Positions 16,658-25,176 of a stretch of DNA of 64,000 nt are shown here, piece after piece (within the stretch, counting starts at the first letter, position 1; each line of letters begins with the position of its first letter). A model generated the notes under the pieces. The model ran no database searches and was not told where the DNA came from. It was given only the letters and a program-made list of their open reading frames with translations. The stretch spans positions 1 to 64,000 of the forward strand of contig NZ_FMYX01000012.1 of assembly GCF_900102675.1 (NCBI RefSeq), in the 5' to 3' direction. Made by a program: the position numbers and the translations under genes. The stretch is from Pseudomonas guariconensis. Lineage in GTDB: Bacteria; Pseudomonadota; Gammaproteobacteria; Pseudomonadales; Pseudomonadaceae.

Positions 16658-18139
16658 TCAGGCTTGTGGCGTCTGCTCCGCCAAGGCCACCGCGCGGAAC
16701 ATGGCCCGACGCTTGTTGATGGTTTCTTCCCACTCAAGCGCCGGTACCGAGTCAGCGACGATGCCGCCACCAGCCTGCACATGCAGCTCGCCGTCCTTGA
16801 TCACCGCGGTGCGGATGGCGATAGCGGTGTCCATGTTGCCATTCCAGGCAAGGTAGCCCACGGCGCCGCCATAGACGCCACGCTTGACCGGTTCCAGCTC
16901 GTCGATGATTTCCATGGCACGGATCTTTGGGGCGCCCGACAGGGTGCCAGCCGGCAGGATCGCGCGAAGCGCGTCCATCGCGGTCAGGCCTTCACGCAGT
17001 TGACCTGTGACGTTGGAGACGATGTGCATGACGTTGGAGTAGCGCTCGATAACCATTTTCTCGGTCAGGCGCACGCTGCCGGTGGACGATACCCGGCCCA
17101 CATCGTTGCGACCCAGGTCGATGAGCATCAGGTGCTCGGCGATTTCCTTATCATCGGACAGCAGATCGTCTTCCAGTGCCCGGTCGGCTTCTTCGGTGGC
17201 GCCGCGTGGACGGGTTCCGGCGATCGGTCGCACGGTGACCAGATTGTCCTCGACACGCACCAGCACTTCTGGCGAGCTGCCCACCACATGGAAGTCACCG
17301 AAGTTGAAGAAATACATGTAAGGCGTCGGGTTGAAGCAGCGAAGCGCTCGGTACAGGTCGATCGGCGCGGCCTTGAAGTCGATGGACATACGCTGGGACG
17401 GCACCACCTGCATGCAGTCACCGGCCAGGATGTATTCCTTGATGCGCCCGACCGCGTTCTCGTAGTCCTCGCGGGTATAGCTGGAGCGGAATGCGGGCTC
17501 GGCGGCGAGCGGGCCGCTCAGGTCCAGGCCGCGACGCGGGGTGATCGGCTCGCGCAGCTTGGCCAGCAGCTCCTGCAGCCGCGCCTGGCCTTGCTCGTAA
17601 GCCTGTTCCTCGGCCGGGTCCACTAGCACGATCGCGTGCATCTTGCCCGCGAGGTTATCGAACACCACCACGGCATCGGAGACCATCAGCAGGATGTCCG
17701 GTACACCCAGCGGGTCCGGGTTCGGGCAGGCACCCAGGCGCTTTTCCACGTAACGCACGCAGTCATAGCCGAAGTAACCGACCAGACCACCGTTGAAGCG
17801 TGGCAGGCCCGGGATGTCAGCGACCTTGTAGCGATCCTTGAAGGTCTCGACGAACGCCAAGGGGTCCTCTACGTCATGGCTTTCCACCTGCACGCCGTCC
17901 TGCAGGACGCTCGCGTGGTAGCCATGCACACGCAGCACGGTGCGCGATGGCAGGCCGATCATCGAATATCGCCCCCACTTCTCGCCGCCCTGAACGGACT
18001 CGAGCAAATAGGAGTTGGGTTGGTCGGCAAGCTTCAGGTAGATCGACAGCGGCGTGTCGAAGTCAGCCAGGGTTTCGCAGGCCAGGGGAATGCGGTTGTA
18101 GCCGGCAGCGGCCAGGCGCAGGAATTCTTCGCGGGTCAT
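16658..18139 (-). CDS. trpE: anthranilate synthase component I
   Basis: 493 aa. It converts chorismate plus ammonia to anthranilate, working with TrpG. The feedback-site segment LLESVQGGEKWGRYS (around 40-55) and C-terminal chorismate-binding signatures (GTLSGAPKIRAMEI, GGGIVADSVP) are present. The start MTREEFLRLA was chosen for its GAGG site 6 bases upstream; an alternative 8 codons earlier lacks one. It is preceded by gph with only 70 bases between, and the end of gph looks like a Trp leader peptide. It ends at a terminator at 16619-16642. Confidence 0.97.
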   Translation of the reverse strand: MTREEFLRLAAAGYNRIPLACETLADFDTPLSIYLKLADQPNSYLLESVQGGEKWGRYSMIGLPSRTVLRVHGYHASVLQDGVQVESHDVEDPLAFVETFKDRYKVADIPGLPRFNGGLVGYFGYDCVRYVEKRLGACPNPDPLGVPDILLMVSDAVVVFDNLAGKMHAIVLVDPAEEQAYEQGQARLQELLAKLREPITPRRGLDLSGPLAAEPAFRSSYTREDYENAVGRIKEYILAGDCMQVVPSQRMSIDFKAAPIDLYRALRCFNPTPYMYFFNFGDFHVVGSSPEVLVRVEDNLVTVRPIAGTRPRGATEEADRALEDDLLSDDKEIAEHLMLIDLGRNDVGRVSSTGSVRLTEKMVIERYSNVMHIVSNVTGQLREGLTAMDALRAILPAGTLSGAPKIRAMEIIDELEPVKRGVYGGAVGYLAWNGNMDTAIAIRTAVIKDGELHVQAGGGIVADSVPALEWEETINKRRAMFRAVALAEQTPQA

Positions 18140-18177
18140 GGGTAGCCTCGTGGCAAGCAGCAATGGGGTCGGGCAAG

Positions 18178-18212
18178 CGGACGGGCCGGCAGGCGCCGGC
18201 GGGCAGAAGTCA
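18178..18212 (-). promoter_or_regulatory. trpE leader RNA block with hairpin
   Basis: Directly after the gph stop codon, a GCCGGC/GCCGGC hairpin (18185-18190 with 18195-18200) lies in sequence matching the trpGDC leader: 16 identical bases at 18178-18193, plus conserved AAGTCAGGCGCGCCA across the stop. The GGCGC in the Trp codons could pair with GCGCC in the hairpin loop, a possible alternative fold. No T run follows, so termination could be Rho-dependent. Confidence 0.5.
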
Positions 18213-18278
18213 GGCGCGCCAGCGCCAGCGGGCCAGGGCCTTGATGACTTTCATCCAGAATTTGCCGATGACCGCCAC
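18210..18278 (-). CDS. putative trpE leader peptide embedded at the gph 3' end
   Basis: The last 22 codons of gph can be read in the same frame from an internal GTG (18276-18278) that has AGAGAG 6 bases upstream. They end FWMKVIKALARWRWRA-stop, with three Trp codons. The trpGDC leader has the same length, start type, ending and stop. The segment may be translated both as the phosphatase tail and as a separate leader peptide for trpE. Confidence 0.6.
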   Translation of the reverse strand: MAVIGKFWMKVIKALARWRWRA

Positions 18279-19028
18279 GGTGGACTCTCTGTCTTGTGAG
18301 GCTTGAAGGTCCGCCAACGTTATCCCAGTGGCCGGGACTAAGCAACCTGGCAGCAAGGCACGCAGATCGTCGATGACCAGGCTGGGCGACTCCTCGTCGA
18401 TCGGCCGGCCATGGTTGTAGCCATAGCTCAGTCCTACACACTTGACGCCCGCCGCCTTGGCCGCCAGCACATCGCTGCGCGAGTCGCCCACGAACAATGC
18501 CTGCTCGGGGCGCACGCCGGCCATCTTCATGACGAACAGCAACGCGGCCGGATCGGGTTTTTTCTGAGGCAGGGTGTCGCCGCCGATGATCCAGCGGAAA
18601 TAACGACCGATCTTCATCTGATCGAGCAGTGGCCCGACGAAGCGCTCGGGCTTGTTGGTGATCAGCGCCATTTCCACGCCGCGCTTGCGCAGCCAGCGCA
18701 AGGTGTCGCGTACACCGGGGTAGATCACCGTCAGGTCATGGCTTTGCCCATAGGCCTCCATGAACAGGGCCAGGCCCTGTTCGGCCAACGCATCGTCCAC
18801 GGCATCGTGGTCCAGGCCACCGGCCAAGGCCCGACGGACCAGGACCTGGGCGCCATTGCCGACCCAGTGGCGTACGGCCTCCAGGCCCGCGGGTGGGCGC
18901 CCCATCTGGAGCAGCATGCGATCCACGGCGGCGGCAAGGTCAGGGACCGAATCGATCAACGTGCCATCCAGATCGAACATCACCAGCCTTGGCAGCGCTC
19001 CCGGGAACAGCTGCTCGAAGCCGCTCAT
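18210..19028 (-). CDS. gph: phosphoglycolate phosphatase with Trp-leader-like tail
   Basis: 272-aa HAD-family phosphatase that removes 2-phosphoglycolate. The motif I nucleophile is in MFDLDGTLIDSVPDL (18-32); motif II ALITNKPERF and motif IV GDSRSDVLAAKAAG follow. A normal Gph ends near LIDDLRALLPG (about 225); here some 45 extra residues follow, the last 22 of which match the trpGDC leader peptide. Its start overlaps rpe by 4 bases. The rpe-gph pair also precedes a Trp gene (trpS) in E. coli. Loss of the tail should not affect the catalytic core (inference). Confidence 0.93.
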   Translation of the reverse strand: MSGFEQLFPGALPRLVMFDLDGTLIDSVPDLAAAVDRMLLQMGRPPAGLEAVRHWVGNGAQVLVRRALAGGLDHDAVDDALAEQGLALFMEAYGQSHDLTVIYPGVRDTLRWLRKRGVEMALITNKPERFVGPLLDQMKIGRYFRWIIGGDTLPQKKPDPAALLFVMKMAGVRPEQALFVGDSRSDVLAAKAAGVKCVGLSYGYNHGRPIDEESPSLVIDDLRALLPGCLVPATGITLADLQASQDRESTVAVIGKFWMKVIKALARWRWRA

Positions 19029-19699
19029 GGGCGCGCCTGGGCCAGTTCGGCGCGCATTTTACCGATGACTTCCTGGTAGTCCGGCGCATTGAAGATCGCC
19101 GAGCCGGCCACGAAGGTATCGGCACCGGCGGCGGCGATTTCGCGGATATTGTTGACGTTGACGCCACCGTCGATCTCCAGGCGGATATCACGGCCGCTGG
19201 CGTCGATCAGCGCGCGGGCTTCGCGCAGTTTGTCGAGGGTGCCAGGAATGAACTTCTGGCCACCGAAGCCTGGGTTGACGCTCATCAAGAGCACCATGTC
19301 GACCTTGTCCATTACGTATTTGAGGGCATCCAGGCTGGTGGCCGGGTTGAACACCAGGCCGGCCTTGCAGCCGCCATCGCGGATCAGTTGCAGGGAGCGG
19401 TCGATGTGCAGGGACGCTTCAGGATGGAAGGTGATGTAAGTGGCGCCTGCCTCGATGAAGTCGCCGATGATGCGATCGACCGGGCTGACCATCAGGTGCA
19501 CGTCGATCGGCGCGGTCACGCCGTACTTGCGCAGGGCGCTGCAGACCATCGGGCCGATGGTCAGGTTGGGCACGTAGTGGTTGTCCATCACATCGAAGTG
19601 AACGATGTCGGCCCCGGCGGCCAGCACCTTGTCGACGTCCTCGCCCAGACGGGCAAAATCGGCGGAGAGGATGGAGGGGGCAATAGCGTAGGGCTGCAT
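19025..19699 (-). CDS. rpe: ribulose-phosphate 3-epimerase
   Basis: 224-aa TIM-barrel enzyme interconverting ribulose-5-P and xylulose-5-P in the pentose phosphate pathway. IAPSILSADFARL (6-18), VHFDVMDNHYVPN (metal-binding His and Asp) and LEIDGGVN (second Asp) are visible. The start MQPYAIAPS has a suitable site (AACAGGTG). The open frame extends 12 codons further upstream without support. It is the first gene of rpe-gph-trpE, with a 4-base overlap to gph. Confidence 0.96.
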   Translation of the reverse strand: MQPYAIAPSILSADFARLGEDVDKVLAAGADIVHFDVMDNHYVPNLTIGPMVCSALRKYGVTAPIDVHLMVSPVDRIIGDFIEAGATYITFHPEASLHIDRSLQLIRDGGCKAGLVFNPATSLDALKYVMDKVDMVLLMSVNPGFGGQKFIPGTLDKLREARALIDASGRDIRLEIDGGVNVNNIREIAAAGADTFVAGSAIFNAPDYQEVIGKMRAELAQARP

Positions 19700-19799
19700 G
19701 GCGCACCTGTTGGCAGAAATCACGGTGGCGCGCATTGTAACTCAGGCAAGCCAATGAAGGCTGATTGGTATCAATGGGTGTCGACCAGTTGCTTCAATG

Positions 19800-19870
19800 C
19801 GGTGCAAACGCTTGGCGGGTGAACCCGCTCCCACAGTTTCAGCGTAGCCCTGTGAGAGCGGGTATTGATC
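19800..19870. repeat. REP-like element (degenerate)
   Basis: The gap between rpe and the ABC permease gene contains GGCGGGTGAACCCGCTCCCA followed by GAGAGCGGGT, a small hairpin-forming unit resembling the REP core at 11640. Nothing else is recognisable in the 179-base gap. Confidence 0.45.
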
Positions 19871-19878
19871 CGGAACCG

Positions 19879-20706
19879 TCAGGTCGGCTGCTGGGTCCTC
19901 AGCTTCTCGCTGCGCCCGCGCAGCCACTCAAGGGTGAGCAACAGCACCACAGAGAAAGCGATCAGCAAGGTCGCGGCCGCGGCGATGGTCGGGCTGAGGT
20001 TCTCGCGAATGCCGCTGAACATCTGCCGTGGCAAGGTCGCTTGCTCAGGGCCGGCCAAAAACAGCGTCACCACCACTTCGTCGAAGGAGGTGGCGAAGGC
20101 GAACAGCGCGCCGGAGATCACACCTGGGGCAATCAACGGCAGGGTCACCCGACGGAAGGTAAGCAGCGGCGAGGCACCGAGACTGGCGGCAGCCCGCACC
20201 AGGTTCTGATTGAAGCCCTGCAGCGTGGCCGACACCGTGATGATGACAAAGGGCACGCCCAGCACCGCATGCACCAGGATCAACGAAACGAAGCTGTTGC
20301 CCATGCCCAGTGGCGCGAAGAACAAGTAGCTGGCCACACCAATGATCACAACCGGCACCACCATCGGCGAAATCACCAGGGCCATGACCAACGACTTGCC
20401 CGGGAAGTCCCCGCGGGTCAGGCCGATGGCGGCCAGGGTGCCGAATACCATCGCCAGCACGGTGGCGGCCGGGGCGACGATGATGCTGTTCTTGAGTGAT
20501 CGCATCCATTCGGCCGAGGCGAAGAAGTCCTGGTACCAGTGCAGCGAGAAGCCTTGCAATGGGTACACCAGGAAGCTGCCGCTGTTGAATGACAACGGCA
20601 CGATCACCAGCACCGGCAACACCAAGAACAACAGAATCAAACCGCAGAGAATACGCAGGCTGTAGAACCAGACCCGCTCCACGGGCGACATGTAAGGGCT
20701 CAGCAT
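19879..20706 (-). CDS. polyamine-type ABC transporter permease (PotC/PotI-like)
   Basis: 275-aa inner-membrane permease with six hydrophobic segments and the EAA-type cytoplasmic loop (RAAASLGASPLLTFRRVTLP near 175-194). It is the last gene of a four-gene operon on the minus strand: ATPase, binding protein, large permease, this permease. It starts 11 bases after the larger permease. By family it forms the channel with its partner for spermidine, putrescine or a related cation; the exact substrate is not readable. Confidence 0.9.
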   Translation of the reverse strand: MLSPYMSPVERVWFYSLRILCGLILLFLVLPVLVIVPLSFNSGSFLVYPLQGFSLHWYQDFFASAEWMRSLKNSIIVAPAATVLAMVFGTLAAIGLTRGDFPGKSLVMALVISPMVVPVVIIGVASYLFFAPLGMGNSFVSLILVHAVLGVPFVIITVSATLQGFNQNLVRAAASLGASPLLTFRRVTLPLIAPGVISGALFAFATSFDEVVVTLFLAGPEQATLPRQMFSGIRENLSPTIAAAATLLIAFSVVLLLTLEWLRGRSEKLRTQQPT

Positions 20707-20717
20707 GAAAGGGCTCC

Positions 20718-21965
20718 TCAGCTCAGGCGCAGGCGGCTGGCGCCGACCAGCCAGCTATAGATCAGGTACAGCACGACGGTGGCCAGCAGCAACAGTCCGC
20801 CCAGGGCGGTAGCCATGCCCCAGTTGATACTGGTGTTGGTGTAGAAGGCCACGAAGTAGCTGACCATTTGGTCGTTCGGGCTGCCCAGCAGCGCCGGGGT
20901 GATGTAGTAGCCGATGGAGATGATGAACACCAACAGGCAACCGGCCCCCACACCCGCATAGGTCTGCGGGAAGTACACGCGCCAGAAGCTAGCGAACGGA
21001 TGGCAGCCCAGGGAGATCGCCGCACGCATATAGCTGGGCGAGATACCTTTCATGACGCTGTACAGCGGCAGGATCATGAACGGCAGCAGGATGTGCACCA
21101 TGGCGATGTACACACCGGTGCGGTTGAACACCAACTCCAGCGGCTCATCGATGATGCCCATGGCCATCAACGCACTGTTGATCAAGCCACCGGACTGCAA
21201 CAGCACGATCCAAGCAGCCACCCGCACCAGGATCGAGGTCCAGAACGGCAGCAGCACCAGGATCATCAGCAAATTGCTCTGCCGGGTCGGCAGGTTGGCC
21301 AGCAGGTAGGCCAACGGGTAGGCCAGCACCAGGCAGATTGCGGTGATGACCACCCCCATCCAAAGGGTTCGGGTGAAGATGTCCAGATAGATGGCCTGGT
21401 CTGGCGTGGCCTTGGCCAGTTCGCCCAGGTCGTCGATGCGATGGTCCAGCGCCGCCAGAAGGTAGAACGGTGTCACTGCACTGGTATTGCGACGGATCGC
21501 CTGCCAGTACGCAGGGTCGCCCCAGCGCTCGTCGAGCGTCTGCAGGGCATCTTTATAAGAACTAGGCTCGGCCTTGAACGGCAACGCCCGTGCAGTCTTC
21601 GCCAGCAGGCTGCGGTAGCCGGCCAACTCCATGTTCAGGCGTTTGGAGAGATCGCCCAGGGTCTGTTTCTTGCGTGACTCCGCCAGGTCCTGGCTGAGCA
21701 CCTTGTACACGTCCTCGCCCGGCAGGCCCTTGCCATCCCATTGCGCGATGGCCTCGACGGTGCGCGGCAGGCCGTTGACCACCTCGGGGTTGCCGACGCT
21801 CTTGTACAGCAGTGCCGCAATCGGCACCAGAAACACCAGCAACAGGAACAGCGCCAGCGGCGCGATCAACGCCTGCGCCTTCCAACGGTTGACCCGCTCG
21901 GCATGCTTGAGGCGCTGCTTGAGGCTTTTACCTGCGCCTTCGTTCAGGGGCACTGCAATGGCCAT
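20718..21965 (-). CDS. polyamine-type ABC transporter permease with large insert (PotB/PotH-like)
   Basis: 415 aa, about 100 residues longer than typical PotB. After the first membrane segment (about 38-58) comes a mostly hydrophilic insert of about 140 residues, probably periplasmic. Five further membrane segments and the EAA loop (RAAISLGCHPFASFWRVYFP) follow. The start MAIAVPLNEG has GGAG 6 bases upstream; a longer open frame lacks support. It lies between the binding-protein and second permease genes. Confidence 0.9.
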   Translation of the reverse strand: MAIAVPLNEGAGKSLKQRLKHAERVNRWKAQALIAPLALFLLLVFLVPIAALLYKSVGNPEVVNGLPRTVEAIAQWDGKGLPGEDVYKVLSQDLAESRKKQTLGDLSKRLNMELAGYRSLLAKTARALPFKAEPSSYKDALQTLDERWGDPAYWQAIRRNTSAVTPFYLLAALDHRIDDLGELAKATPDQAIYLDIFTRTLWMGVVITAICLVLAYPLAYLLANLPTRQSNLLMILVLLPFWTSILVRVAAWIVLLQSGGLINSALMAMGIIDEPLELVFNRTGVYIAMVHILLPFMILPLYSVMKGISPSYMRAAISLGCHPFASFWRVYFPQTYAGVGAGCLLVFIISIGYYITPALLGSPNDQMVSYFVAFYTNTSINWGMATALGGLLLLATVVLYLIYSWLVGASRLRLS

Positions 21966-22031
21966 GGCGAACTCCGAAAATCTGGGGAACGATGAGCGCC
22001 GCCTTAAAGGCCGGCGCTCCGTCAACGCGGC

Positions 22032-23066
22032 TTACTTCTTCGCCGCCCAAGCGTTGAAGCGTTGCTCCAGCTGCTCGCTGTTGTCGGCCCAGAAGGCCAC
22101 GTCGATCTGCACCTGGTTGGCGATGTTCTCAGGGGTAGTCGGCATGTCCTTCTTCACCGCGTCCGACAGCAGGCTGACAGCCTTGGTATTGGCCGGGCCG
22201 TAGGCGATGTTCTCGGAGTAGGTCTTCTGCTGCTCGGGCTGGACGCTGAAGGCGATGAACTTCTTCGCCAGGTCGGTATCCTTGGCGCCTTTCGGGATGG
22301 CCCAGGCGTCGAAGTCATAGATGCCGCCGTTCCAGACGACCTTGAGGTTGCTCTCTTTCTGCACCGCGGCGATCCGGCCGTTATAGGCCGAGCTCATGAC
22401 TACGTCACCGGAGGCCAGATACTGTGGCGGCTGGGCGCCCGCCTCCCACCACTGGATGCTTGGCTTGATCTGGTCGAGTTTCTTGAAGGCGCGATCCTGG
22501 CCTTCTTTGGTGCCCAGCACCTTGTACACATCCTTGGGCGCCACGCCGTCGGCCATCAGGGCGAACTCAAGGGTGTACTTGGCGCCCTTGCGCAGGCCAC
22601 GCTTGCCCGGGAATTTCTGGGTATCCCAGAAGTCAGCCCAGCTGGTAGGTGCGGTCTTGAGCTTGTCGGCGTTGTAGGCCAGCACCGTGGACCACACGAA
22701 GAAGCCCACGCCGCACGGCTGGATGGCGCCCGGCACGTAGTCGGCCTCGTTGCCGAACAAGGCCGGGTCCAGCTCCTCGAACATGCCCTCGTCACAACCG
22801 CGGGCCAGTTCCGGCGACTCCACTTCCACCAGGTTCCAGGAGACGCTGTTGGTGTCGACCATGGCTTTGACCTTGGCCATCTCGCCGTTGTATTCACCGG
22901 CGACAATCTTGCCTTTGCCTGCCTTCTCCCATGGCTCATAGAACGCCTTGACCTGGGCAGCCTTGTTGGCACCGCCGAAGGACACCACGGTCAGATCCGC
23001 AGCCAGGGCTTGGCCGGCGGCGAACAAGCCGAGGGCCAGGGCGGTCAGTTTCAACTGCTTGTGCAT
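22032..23066 (-). CDS. periplasmic polyamine-type solute-binding protein (PotD-like)
   Basis: 344-aa secreted binding protein. The signal peptide (1 to about 22, ending AGQALAA) is followed by the bacterial solute-binding fold of the PotD/PotF group (DLTVVSFGGANKAAQVKAFY). Acidic and aromatic residues that would hold a polyamine are likely, but cannot be assigned without alignment. The start MHKQLKLTAL lies in a context with AGAGAAC upstream. It sits 40 bases after the ATPase gene, and the stop is 66 bases before the permease start. Confidence 0.9.
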   Translation of the reverse strand: MHKQLKLTALALGLFAAGQALAADLTVVSFGGANKAAQVKAFYEPWEKAGKGKIVAGEYNGEMAKVKAMVDTNSVSWNLVEVESPELARGCDEGMFEELDPALFGNEADYVPGAIQPCGVGFFVWSTVLAYNADKLKTAPTSWADFWDTQKFPGKRGLRKGAKYTLEFALMADGVAPKDVYKVLGTKEGQDRAFKKLDQIKPSIQWWEAGAQPPQYLASGDVVMSSAYNGRIAAVQKESNLKVVWNGGIYDFDAWAIPKGAKDTDLAKKFIAFSVQPEQQKTYSENIAYGPANTKAVSLLSDAVKKDMPTTPENIANQVQIDVAFWADNSEQLEQRFNAWAAKK

Positions 23067-23106
23067 TATTGTTCTCTCCACAGTTAAGGGTTGGTGAAGC
23101 AAACCA

Positions 23107-24231
23107 TCAATGGGCTTCGGCAATCGGATCGAGCGCGCGGGCGTGCTCCACCTCCCAGCCAAGCGGTACCACATCGCCCACAGCCAGGGCCGGGTCGAGT
23201 TCGGCGATCGGCTGCTTCACGAAGAAGTCACCCTTGCCGCAGACTTCCAGGCGAACCCGCACGTGGTCGCCCAGGTAGATGAATTCGGCTACGCGGCCGG
23301 AGAAGCGATTGACGCAACTTTCGCTGTGGCCGTTGAGGCGCACGCGCTCGGGGCGGATCGACAAGGTCACAGGATCACCCGCCTCGCCGACGTTCACCGC
23401 CAAGGCCTCGACCCGCTCCCCACGGGCCAGCTGAACCTGGCAGCGTTCGCCATCACGGGACAGCAAGGTGCCGTTGAGGCGATTGTTCTCGCCGATGAAG
23501 TTGGCCACGAAGGTATTGCGCGGCTCTTCGTAGAGGGTGCGCGGCGGGGCGATCTGCTGGATCTCGCCTTGGTGGAATACCGCTACCCGGTCGGACATGG
23601 TCAGCGCCTCGCCCTGGTCGTGGGTCACGTAGACCACGGTCACGCCCAGACGCTGGTGGATGTGCTTGATCTCCATCTGCATGTGTTCACGCAGCTGTTT
23701 GTCCAGCGCGCCGAGCGGTTCGTCCATCAACACCAATTGCGGCTCGAACACCAGTGCGCGGGCCAGGGCCACACGCTGCTGCTGGCCACCGGATAACTGG
23801 CCCGGGTAGCGCTTGGCGAAAGCATCGAGCTGGACCATCGTCAGCACGCGCTTGACCCGCTCGCTGATGTCGGTCTTGCTGAGGTTGCGCACGGTCAGAG
23901 GAAACGCCAGGTTCTCCTCCACGGTCATGTGCGGGAACAGCGCGTAGTTCTGGAACACCATGCCGATGTCACGCTTGTGCGGCGGCACGTTGTTGATCGA
24001 GCGCCCGGCCAGCTGGATTTCACCCGCGGTAGGAGTCTCGAAACCGGCCAGCATCATCAGGCTGGTGGTCTTGCCCGAGCCGGACGGACCGAGCAGGGTC
24101 AGGAACTCACCCTTGCGGATGTCCAGGTTGAGGTCTTTGACGATCAGCGATTCGCCGTCGTAGCTTTTCTGCACACCGCGGAAGCTGACCAGGATCTCGC
24201 CGGTGGCAGCGTTCGAATTCGCCTCGCTCAT
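23107..24231 (-). CDS. polyamine-type ABC transporter ATPase (PotA-like)
   Basis: 374-aa nucleotide-binding subunit. Walker A is GPSGSGKTT (48-56), the signature LSGGQQQRVALARAL and Walker B LVLMDEPLGALD follow, and a C-terminal TOBE-type domain (about 290-370) carries RPERVRLNG. It powers uptake through the two downstream permeases. The start MSEANSNAATG has an AGAAGGTG site; an in-frame start 12 codons earlier is less likely. It is the first gene of the operon. The two-component system encoded just upstream may sense the same ligand class (inference). Confidence 0.93.
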   Translation of the reverse strand: MSEANSNAATGEILVSFRGVQKSYDGESLIVKDLNLDIRKGEFLTLLGPSGSGKTTSLMMLAGFETPTAGEIQLAGRSINNVPPHKRDIGMVFQNYALFPHMTVEENLAFPLTVRNLSKTDISERVKRVLTMVQLDAFAKRYPGQLSGGQQQRVALARALVFEPQLVLMDEPLGALDKQLREHMQMEIKHIHQRLGVTVVYVTHDQGEALTMSDRVAVFHQGEIQQIAPPRTLYEEPRNTFVANFIGENNRLNGTLLSRDGERCQVQLARGERVEALAVNVGEAGDPVTLSIRPERVRLNGHSESCVNRFSGRVAEFIYLGDHVRVRLEVCGKGDFFVKQPIAELDPALAVGDVVPLGWEVEHARALDPIAEAH

Positions 24232-24461
24232 GCCTGCACCTTCTTGTTGGAATGACTGCGTAGGCAAAGACTAGAGAAGGCGCAAGCCCGGGAAAATCGG
24301 GGGTGCTGAGAGAATGCCATCATCCGGATGGAAGATTTGTTGTAGGGCGATCCCTACAAGAGTGGCGGGATTGGGACAGTGCGCCAGCCCAGCATCCCCC
24401 GCTCTGGGAGCGGCTATACCCCCGACGAGATCAGCCCAGGCAACGCGAATCGCAGGCCCAG

Positions 24462-24487
24462 CCCTTTCATGGGCAAACCCGCTCCCA
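24462..24487. repeat. REP-like element, copy 2
   Basis: Identical over 26 bases to 11640-11665. It lies in the 303-base gap between the ABC ATPase gene and the response regulator; the rest of that gap holds a further GGGAGCGG half-unit near 24410 and nothing else I can identify. Confidence 0.65.
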
Positions 24488-24534
24488 CAAGCGAAGGGCC
24501 GGGCATAAGAGCACAGCTGTCGCAACCAGAACAC

Positions 24535-25164
24535 TCACACCAGCTTGTGCTCCATCGCGTACTTCACCAGCTCCGCCAGGGAGTTCACCTTGAGCTTCTG
24601 CATCAAGCGCGCCTTGTGGGTGCTGATGGTCTTGCTCGAGAGCGCCAGCTGCTGGGCGATATCGTTGACGTTGGCGCCTTGGGCAAGGCGTTCGAATACC
24701 GAGAACTCGCGCTCCGACAGCAGCGTATGCAAGGGCCGGGTCTCGGTCAGACCGACCTCGAAGACCATGCGGTCCGCCAGCGCCGGGTCGATGTAGCGTC
24801 CGCCAGCGGCCACCCGCCGGATAGCGGTGAGCAGTAGGGCCGGGTCGCTGTCCTTGGTGGCATAGCCTGCGGCGCCGGCCTTCAGGGCTCGGGCGGCCAT
24901 CTGCGCTTCGTCATGCATGGACAGCATCAGGATCGAGGGCGGGTTGTGCTGCGCCCGGATACGCGGGATCGCCTCCAGGCCGTTCACCCCAGGCATGGAA
25001 ATATCCAGCAGCACCACCTCACAGGGCGTATGACGCAGGGTCTCGAGCAGTTGCTCGCCGTTGCCGGCTTCGCCCACCACCTGCATGTCCTTGGCCAGGC
25101 CGATCAGCTGTTTGATGCCCTCGCGGACAATCGTGTGGTCTTCGGCCACTAGCACGCGTATCAC
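24535..25164 (-). CDS. LuxR/NarL-family response regulator
   Basis: 209 aa. The receiver domain (1 to about 120) has the acidic pair at E8/D9 and phosphorylatable D54 (LLDISMPG). The C-terminal LuxR-type helix-turn-helix is at about 145-205 (LSEREFSVFERLAQGANVND). It is encoded 12 bases after a hybrid-sensor-like histidine kinase on the same strand, so the two are a cognate pair. Targets are unknown; the neighbouring ABC transporter operon on the same strand is a reasonable guess. Confidence 0.92.
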   Translation of the reverse strand: MIRVLVAEDHTIVREGIKQLIGLAKDMQVVGEAGNGEQLLETLRHTPCEVVLLDISMPGVNGLEAIPRIRAQHNPPSILMLSMHDEAQMAARALKAGAAGYATKDSDPALLLTAIRRVAAGGRYIDPALADRMVFEVGLTETRPLHTLLSEREFSVFERLAQGANVNDIAQQLALSSKTISTHKARLMQKLKVNSLAELVKYAMEHKLV

Positions 25165-25176
25165 AGTCGTTCTCCC

